From: Paraburkholderia bryophila
Lineage (GTDB): Bacteria > Pseudomonadota > Gammaproteobacteria > Burkholderiales > Burkholderiaceae
NCBI RefSeq assembly: GCF_013409255.1
Contig: NZ_JACCAS010000001.1
Location: 1,922,001 to 1,986,000, forward strand
Length of the DNA: 64,000 bases
Reading direction: 5' to 3'
Shown one piece after another: positions 58,588-64,000 of this stretch. The notes beneath the pieces were generated by a model. That model searched no databases. It saw only the letters and a program-made list of their open reading frames with translations, and was not told the DNA's origin. Each line of letters begins with the position of its first letter. Within the stretch, counting starts at the first letter, position 1. The position numbers and the translations under genes are program-made.

Positions 58588-60144
58588 TCAGCCCAATTCG
58601 TCAACCTTGAACACAGCAACCGCGTCACGCAACGCCACCGCGTGCTCCTCCAGCGATTTCGCCGCGGCCGCCGCTTCCTCGACCAGCGCCGCGTTGTGCT
58701 GCGTGACCTCGTCGATCTGCGACACCGCCTTGTTGACCTGTTCGATGCCGTCGCTCTGTTCGAGCGCCGACGCCTCGATCTCGCTCATCACGCCGGTCAC
58801 GCGCTGCACCGCGCTCATCGCTTCGTGGATCGTCTTCTGCGCATCGGACACGAGCGACGCGCCCTGCTCCACCTTGGCCCCCGATTCGCCGATCAACTCC
58901 TTGATCTCCTTCGCCGCCGCGCCGGAGCGCTGCGCGAGGCTGCGCACTTCCGAGGCCACCACCGCGAAACCGCGCCCCTGCTCGCCGGCCCGCGCCGCTT
59001 CCACCGCCGCGTTCAACGCCAGGATGTTGGTCTGAAACGCGATCCCTTCGATCATGCCGATGATCTCGGCCACCTTGCGCGACGACGCGCTGATCCCATC
59101 CATTGTTTCGGTCACGCGCGACACCACCGTGCCGCCTCGCGTGACCGTATCCAGCGCGCCATGCGCGAGCCGGTTCGCCTGCTTCGCGTTGTCGGCGTTC
59201 TGCTTCACCGTGGCCGACAGTTGCTCCATGCTGGCCGCGGTCTGCTGAAGCGCCGCCGCCTGCTGCTCGGTGCGCGCCGACAGATCCGCATTGCCCGACG
59301 CGATTTCGTTGGCGCCCTGCGTAATGGCCGCGGTGCTGCCGCGCACTTTACCCACTGTTTCCACCAGACCGTCACGCATGTTCGTCAGCGCGCCCAGCAA
59401 CTGGCCCATCTCGTTGCGCGATTTGACCTTGATGGCCACCGTCAAATCGCCGGCGGCAATCCGCTCGAAATGCTTGACGGTCGCATTGACCGGCTTGATC
59501 AGCGCCGCCGACAACGCGACCCGCGCCACCACGCTGATCACAATCGCGATCACGCCGATCGCGCCGAACAGCAGCGTGGCGAGCTGAAAACGCTGCGCGG
59601 CGGTGGCCGCCTGCTGATGCTGACTCTCGGTCTGCGCATGCTCGAGCGCGTCGATCGCCTTCGAATAGACCGCGTAGAAACCGTTCGCGGTTTCGCCCTG
59701 AATGTTGCGGAAGGTATTGAAATCGAAGTCGTTGAGCGCCTTGAACTCCGGCTCGATCGCCTTTTCGACCAGCGCGCTGCGCGCCTGCTCGACGCTCTGC
59801 GCGAGGCGCTGCTCTTCGGCGCTGGCGAACGGACCGGCCATGTAATTGCGGAAGTCGTTGTTCGATTCGACCAGCACCTTGTGCGCGGCCGGCAGCAGGT
59901 CGTCGGTCTGCTTGCCGACGCTGAACAGCGTCTGATACGAACCCACCGCCAGTTGCACCTGCAACAGCTTCTCGGAACTGGCCTTCAGATGCGATAACGC
60001 GACGGCGCTACGCTGGGTGTCGTCGAGACTACCGTTGGCGAGCTTGAGCGCGCCATAGCCGACGGCGATCACCGTCAGCAGGAAGGCGACGAACACGCTG
60101 ATCAACAGCGTCAGGCCGCCACGAATTGTGATGTTGTTTAGCAT
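58588..60144 (-). CDS. Methyl-accepting chemotaxis protein
   Basis: 518-residue transmembrane chemoreceptor. Helix 1 is at about 10-32, a four-helix-bundle-like periplasmic domain at 35-190, helix 2 at about 190-212, a HAMP domain to about 265 and the signalling hairpin with [24 protein letters not shown] tip (about 370-395). It ends VFKVDELG, without the NWETF-like methyltransferase tether. It passes ligand signals to CheA/CheW encoded elsewhere. The ligand is unknown. Position between glycan gene groups looks incidental. Confidence 0.95.
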   Translation of the reverse strand: MLNNITIRGGLTLLISVFVAFLLTVIAVGYGALKLANGSLDDTQRSAVALSHLKASSEKLLQVQLAVGSYQTLFSVGKQTDDLLPAAHKVLVESNNDFRNYMAGPFASAEEQRLAQSVEQARSALVEKAIEPEFKALNDFDFNTFRNIQGETANGFYAVYSKAIDALEHAQTESQHQQAATAAQRFQLATLLFGAIGVIAIVISVVARVALSAALIKPVNATVKHFERIAAGDLTVAIKVKSRNEMGQLLGALTNMRDGLVETVGKVRGSTAAITQGANEIASGNADLSARTEQQAAALQQTAASMEQLSATVKQNADNAKQANRLAHGALDTVTRGGTVVSRVTETMDGISASSRKVAEIIGMIEGIAFQTNILALNAAVEAARAGEQGRGFAVVASEVRSLAQRSGAAAKEIKELIGESGAKVEQGASLVSDAQKTIHEAMSAVQRVTGVMSEIEASALEQSDGIEQVNKAVSQIDEVTQHNAALVEEAAAAAKSLEEHAVALRDAVAVFKVDELG

Positions 60145-60445
60145 TGGATCTCCGGAGCGTCTTGTCGAGCGGCGGCGAAGCAGGCCGGCCTACGTTGTGC
60201 CGTGGTATGCGTTGTTGTGCCGTGTTTTTCGTGCTGGATTCTTGCTTGACTTACACTTCGCCGCATCCAGGTTAACGACCGCGCCGAGGCCTCCTTAAAT
60301 AGGTGAAATCCATGACTGGCAAGGCTTTGCGGGGCATTTTCGCGCCACTATCTGGGATTTGACGCTGCTTGCGCGCCCAGCGCGCTTTTCCGGAGCCGTC
60401 GCGTTTCGTTTGTATAATTCGGCGTCTTCGCTCAGGCCCACTTTC
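60145..60445. other. Divergent region between chemoreceptor and WecA-type genes
   Basis: 301 bases without a gene. The 11-mer GTTGTGCCGTG occurs twice (60194-60204, 60214-60224). TATAAT at 60413-60418 is a good -10 for the rightward gene, 28 bases before its start, but no clear -35 precedes it. Confidence 0.45.
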
Positions 60446-61546
60446 ATGCTTAGTTTTGCGCTCGGCTTTCTCGTTTCACTGCTGATCACGCTGTTGATCG
60501 TGCGCTATGCGCATCTGCATGAAAAATTCTCCACCGACACCGATCTGGCCGGCGTGCAGAAATTCCACGTGCATCCGGTGCCGCGCATCGGCGGCGTGGG
60601 GATTCTGCTCGGGCTGATCGCGTCCGCCGTGCAACTGCATCACGCGTATCCGGCCGTGTCGGGCGGCATTCTCGGGCTGATTGCGTGCGGCATGCCGGCC
60701 TTCGGCTCGGGCATGATCGAGGATCTGACCAAGCGCGTATCGCCGCTTGCTCGGCTCGTCTGCACGATGGCCGCTGCCGCGCTCGCCTACTTTCTGCTGG
60801 ATATCGCGGTCACGCGTATCAGCGTGCCGCCGCTCGACTTCCTGCTGTCGTACGCGGTGATCTCCTGCGCGGTCACGGTGCTCGCGGTCGCCGCGCTCGC
60901 CAACGCGATCAATATCATCGACGGCTTCAACGGGCTGGCCTCGATGGTCGCGTTCATGATGTTCGCGTCGCTCGCCTACGTGGCGTTCCAGGTGTCCGAT
61001 CCGGTCGTGTTGTCCGCGTCGTTCATGATGATGGGCGCGGTGCTCGGCTTCTTCATCTGGAATTTCCCGGCAGGACTGATCTTTCTCGGCGACGGCGGCG
61101 CGTACTTCATCGGCTTCATGCTCGCCGAACTGTCGATCCTGCTGGTGATGCGCAATCGCGACGTCTCCGCATGGTATCCGGTGCTGCTGTTCATGTACCC
61201 GATCTTCGAGACCTGCTTCTCGATCTATCGCAAGAAATTCATTCGCGGGATGTCGCCGGGCATGCCCGACGGCGTGCATCTGCATATGCTGGTTTATAAG
61301 CGCTTGATGCGCTGGGCGGTGGGTGCACGCACGGCGCGCGAATTGACGCGACGCAACTCACTGACTTCGCCCTATCTGTGGTTGCTGTGCCTGATCGCTG
61401 TTGTGCCCGCCACGTTGTTCTGGCGGCATACGCTGCATTTGTTCTGCTTCGTGGTCGTGTTCGCGGCGACTTACGTCTGGCTTTACGTCAGCATCGTGCG
61501 CTTCAAGTCGCCACGATGGATGGTGGTCAGGAAAGCCAAACGCTAA
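60446..61546 (+). CDS. WecA/MraY-type polyprenyl-phosphate sugar-phosphate transferase
   Basis: 366-residue membrane enzyme of the PNPT superfamily, which starts O-antigen or other glycan synthesis by moving a sugar phosphate from a UDP-sugar to undecaprenyl phosphate. Ten or more helices; the conserved NAINIIDGFNGLAS (about residue 153) and FLGDGGAYFIGFMLAE (about 212) carry the catalytic Asp residues, and the cytoplasmic PDGVHLHMLVYKR (about 277) holds the His motif of WecA-like enzymes. The start at 60446 opens directly with the first helix. The sugar is not predictable, though N-acetylhexosamines are usual. Confidence 0.92.
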   Translation: MLSFALGFLVSLLITLLIVRYAHLHEKFSTDTDLAGVQKFHVHPVPRIGGVGILLGLIASAVQLHHAYPAVSGGILGLIACGMPAFGSGMIEDLTKRVSPLARLVCTMAAAALAYFLLDIAVTRISVPPLDFLLSYAVISCAVTVLAVAALANAINIIDGFNGLASMVAFMMFASLAYVAFQVSDPVVLSASFMMMGAVLGFFIWNFPAGLIFLGDGGAYFIGFMLAELSILLVMRNRDVSAWYPVLLFMYPIFETCFSIYRKKFIRGMSPGMPDGVHLHMLVYKRLMRWAVGARTARELTRRNSLTSPYLWLLCLIAVVPATLFWRHTLHLFCFVVVFAATYVWLYVSIVRFKSPRWMVVRKAKR

Positions 61547-61634
61547 TCGGTAAGCATAAAGTCAGCGCTTTGTTTGCATGGCTCGGCGGGCACGAATATC
61601 ATCGGACCACCTTAATAAATAGAAAGGGTCCGTT

Positions 61635-61925
61635 ATGAAGTCGAAAGTCCATTTCTTCGCCCTTGGTGTGCTCGCCGCAAGCCTGCCGGCGTTGGCCAAT
61701 ACGGCAGCGGACAATGTCGTCTGGAGTGCGCGGCCGGTCGCGGCGGTGGGCGCGCAGCCCGAGTGCACGGCCTACACGGGCCGGCAGATTGCGAATCCTA
61801 ACGACTCGACGGACCCGCTGACCAAGACGTTGAAGGTGGTTGGCACGATGGCGGCCGTAGGGGCCGTCAGCGCCGCAACGAAAGCTGGTGGTCAGCCGGG
61901 GCCGAATCCCTGCGGCGGGCTTTGA
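61635..61925 (+). CDS. Small exported hypothetical protein
   Basis: 96 residues with a clear signal peptide (MKSKVHFFALGVLAASLPALA), leaving about 75 mature residues with two cysteines (PECTAYTG and NPCGGL), which could form one disulfide. Family unknown to me. AAAGGG lies before the ATG. Placed between the initiating transferase and the ligase genes; whether it takes part in glycan assembly cannot be told. Confidence 0.65.
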   Translation: MKSKVHFFALGVLAASLPALANTAADNVVWSARPVAAVGAQPECTAYTGRQIANPNDSTDPLTKTLKVVGTMAAVGAVSAATKAGGQPGPNPCGGL

Positions 61926-62040
61926 GGTGGTCCTAAGGAACGGTGTAGCCAGATAGGAAGAAGGTACAATAATGGGCCAATAGATACGGCCCAACACGGC
62001 GCACTTCGACGTCGTGACGGCCGTCTAAAGTTAAAAAGAC

Positions 62041-63327
62041 ATGTCGACGCCCGCTAGTCCTTCACCGTTGAGCGTCAGCCTCCGCAGCCTGTTGCCCGCG
62101 TTTTTTCTGCTTACGTTTCCCGCGCTCACCCTGCTGCTACAGGGCGGAGCAAGCGCCGTATCGATCGCGGCCACGCTTATCTCGCTGGCGTTACTGCTCG
62201 GCCCTCGATCCTGGACCGGTCTTGCACCGTTGCGTTGGGACCAGGCGGACGCACGCTTGTGCATCGCGATGGCCTGCCCGCTCGTGGCCGTGCTGATCAG
62301 TGAACTCTCGCACGCCAAAGTGGTGCCCAATACGCTCGATTCCCCGGCGCGCTTCCTCGCAGCGATGCCGCTCTTTCTGGTCTTGCGACAAGCGCTGCCG
62401 CGCACGCTCGCGTGGAGCGATCTGTCGTTTGCGTTGGGGGCGCTGGCGTCGCTGGGCATTCTGCTGATCGCGCCGCAATACTCGGGCATTGGGCGAGTCA
62501 GCAGCCGGTTTCTGAATCCGATCCACTTCGGCGACATCGCGCTGATTCTCGGCGTGCTGTCCATTCTTTCGCTGAACTGGTGGCGCAAGGACAGTTTGCC
62601 GGTACGGATCCTCAAGATCGCCGGCCTGCTGGCTGGTCTCGCCGCGTCGGTGCTGACCGGCTCGCGCGGCGGCTGGGCCGCCGTGCCCGTGGTGGCGGTG
62701 CTGATCTTGTATATTCGCGGCCGTGGTAAGTCGCGCCTCTGGAAGGTGCTTTTGCCGCTGGCGATTGTCGCGATCGTGGCCGGCGTGTTTGTCTTTTCGA
62801 GCTCGGCGCGCGACCGGTTCAGCGATCTGTCGTCGGATCTGACCCACTACGAGCATGGGCAGCGCGATACGTCGCTCGGTATCCGTCTGCAGTTGTATGA
62901 GACCGCGCTCACGATCGTCGAGAACCATCCGCTTCTCGGCTTGGGCGCGCATGGTTTCCGCGACAGCATGCAGTCGTTCGAGGAAGCGGGCATGCTCACG
63001 CCGTTGGCCGCGCAAAACGGTAAGGGGGAGACACACAACCAGTTCTTCGCGTATCTGACGGACTACGGGATCGTCGGCGGCCTCGCGTTACTGGCCATCT
63101 ACGTGGCGCCGGGGGTGATCTTCTGGAGGCGGTTGAGTGCGCCGACCGATCCTGCCGGCCGCGCCGCGCTGATGGGGTTGACCTTCGTGGTGTCGTTCTG
63201 GATTTTCGGGCTCACGGTCGAAACCTTCGACCTCAAAATGACCGTCGCTTTCTACGCGACCATGATCGCGATACTGGCGGCGCTGGCGACCTATGCGGAT
63301 AAGGTCGCGCGCGTTCCGCCGCAATAA
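62041..63327 (+). CDS. O-antigen ligase/polymerase family membrane protein
   Basis: 428 residues, about twelve helices, Wzy_C/O-antigen ligase (WaaL-like) family. The large periplasmic loop contains GIRLQLYETALTIVENHPLLGLGAHGF (around residues 278-305; conserved HPLLGLGAHG) and ETHNQFFAYLTDYGIVG (about 328), with the His and Arg typical of ligases; TGSRGGWAA (about 205) holds another conserved Arg. It would join undecaprenyl-linked O-chain to lipid A core, or polymerise O-units; sequence alone does not separate these roles. Weak AAAAAGA-type ribosome site before the ATG. Confidence 0.88.
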   Translation: MSTPASPSPLSVSLRSLLPAFFLLTFPALTLLLQGGASAVSIAATLISLALLLGPRSWTGLAPLRWDQADARLCIAMACPLVAVLISELSHAKVVPNTLDSPARFLAAMPLFLVLRQALPRTLAWSDLSFALGALASLGILLIAPQYSGIGRVSSRFLNPIHFGDIALILGVLSILSLNWWRKDSLPVRILKIAGLLAGLAASVLTGSRGGWAAVPVVAVLILYIRGRGKSRLWKVLLPLAIVAIVAGVFVFSSSARDRFSDLSSDLTHYEHGQRDTSLGIRLQLYETALTIVENHPLLGLGAHGFRDSMQSFEEAGMLTPLAAQNGKGETHNQFFAYLTDYGIVGGLALLAIYVAPGVIFWRRLSAPTDPAGRAALMGLTFVVSFWIFGLTVETFDLKMTVAFYATMIAILAALATYADKVARVPPQ

Positions 63328-63403
63328 CGAAGGTAGCGCGACACCGCCCGGTCAAGCACCAGTGAATCCTTCGCTCCCGGCTAGGCGGGCGTGCCGATGA
63401 TCG

Positions 63404-63428
63404 CAAAAAAGCCGTCCGCGGGCGGCTA
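63404..63428 (-). terminator. Terminator for the leftward acyltransferase gene
   Basis: Read on the minus strand, GCCGCCC and GGACGGC pair (one G-U) over a short loop and are followed by TTTTTT. It lies about 60 bases after the acyltransferase stop and could also limit read-through from the ligase gene. Confidence 0.75.
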
Positions 63429-63485
63429 CTGATTGGACCAGCTTTTAGTATCGCTGAGTCAGTCCCGATGCCGTGCCGCATCACT

Positions 63486-64000
63486 TTATATTTCGGTTCG
63501 AGCAAGCGTGGAATCTTTCAGTTGAAACCTCCGCCCGAGCAGCGTAAAGGGTTTCTCGACCCAGCTATAGGACAATTGCGCGAGACAGATCGCAATTAGA
63601 ACCGACAGAAAGCACACGAAACTCATAATGACCAAGGGCCAACGGATAACGACAGCGCTCGGCAAGATGCGCAGAACAAGGTGGCCGGTGCCGTAAAGCA
63701 CGATGAAATGCAGAAGGTAAAAACTGTAGGAAACCCGGCCAAGGTATCGACACCACTGCGCATCGAAGATGCGGAGTATCTTGCTGCTGTGACCAAACCC
63801 GAGCGCCCAGACCAGTCCCGCCGTGCCTGTCACGACCAGAAAGTCTGCTGCCAATGGGTGTATGAGCGGAAAGCAGACGCTTGCGGCCAGAATCAGTAGC
63901 AGGCAACCGACCACGAAAAGCCCGCTTTCCGTCACCGCAGAACGCAGTTGCGAGCCGTGGCTTGCCAGAATAGCGCCCACTACGAACATATAGACATAGT
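63486..64000 (-). CDS. Acyltransferase family 3 protein, C-terminal part
   Basis: Membrane O-acyltransferase (OafA/acyltransferase 3 type), open to the right window edge, so only about 171 C-terminal residues are seen. Several hydrophobic helices and the segment YLGRVSYSFYLLHFIVLYG (the conserved SY-x-YL-x-H pattern near the family C-terminus), ending with YSWVEKPFTLLGRRFQ, the usual closing motif EkPf. These enzymes acetylate O-antigen or exopolysaccharide sugars. The frame continues past 64000 without a stop; the ATG at 63989 is internal. Confidence 0.9.
   Translation of the reverse strand, partial: YVYMFVVGAILASHGSQLRSAVTESGLFVVGCLLLILAASVCFPLIHPLAADFLVVTGTAGLVWALGFGHSSKILRIFDAQWCRYLGRVSYSFYLLHFIVLYGTGHLVLRILPSAVVIRWPLVIMSFVCFLSVLIAICLAQLSYSWVEKPFTLLGRRFQLKDSTLARTEI

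Noticed and set aside
60318..60333. TGGCAAGGCTTTGCGG as a sigma-54 promoter for the WecA-type gene
   Set aside because: The GG to GC spacing is nine bases, not the required ten.

Overview
The window looks like a chromosomal segment of a Burkholderiaceae bacterium, most likely Paraburkholderia or close kin. The grounds are high GC coding DNA, a CysI/DUF934/APS-reductase sulfate operon, a waaA-kdoO-waaC lipopolysaccharide block, DUF2844/DUF3443 and a urtABCDE-ure cluster. This placement comes from gene content only; no rRNA or tRNA is present to confirm it.

Layout. 1-2123: lptF (cut by the window edge) and lptG, the inner-membrane half of the LPS exporter. 2135-10505: sulfur assimilation and siroheme. 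A small CbiX chelatase lies upstream; a leftward operon cysI-DUF934-cysH-cysD-cysN-cobA reduces sulfate to sulfide and makes siroheme for CysI; cysB diverges from it at 10742. Between cbiX and cobA lies a 1.6 kb island in which two ~258 bp repeats in opposite orientation flank an unrecognised 150-residue gene. 11730-17593: a branched-chain amino acid type binding protein and an RND efflux pair. 17990-24979: a leftward sugar/polyol catabolic operon headed by its own LacI repressor (lacI, ABC ATPase, permease, binding protein, isomerase, dehydrogenase), with a perfect 22 bp palindromic operator in front. 25297-29952: a PIMT-family methyltransferase, a rhodanese, a TolC-type channel, then an overlapping DUF2844/DUF3443 pair. 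The DUF3443 protein has two Asp-Thr/Ser-Gly motifs arranged as in pepsins.

30248-44702: nitrogen acquisition from urea. urtABCDE imports urea; ureD, ureABC and ureEFG make and mature nickel urease. The cluster is split after ureD by a 1.65 kb IS3-family element that landed inside a third copy of the same repeat, and by an extra amino-acid-type binding protein gene. Good sigma-54 promoter sequences precede urtA (30248) and this extra gene (39191), which points to NtrC-type nitrogen control.

44707-64000: a Fic-domain protein whose catalytic His position is Gln, followed by envelope glycan genes: waaA, kdoO, waaC and a phosphohexomutase (leftward), then a flippase, two glycosyltransferases and galE (rightward), a three-gene gtr-like cassette (leftward), a chemoreceptor, a WecA-type initiating transferase, a small exported protein, an O-antigen ligase/polymerase family protein and the C-terminal part of an acyltransferase. 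Together with lptFG they cover LPS inner core, O-chain assembly, decoration and export.
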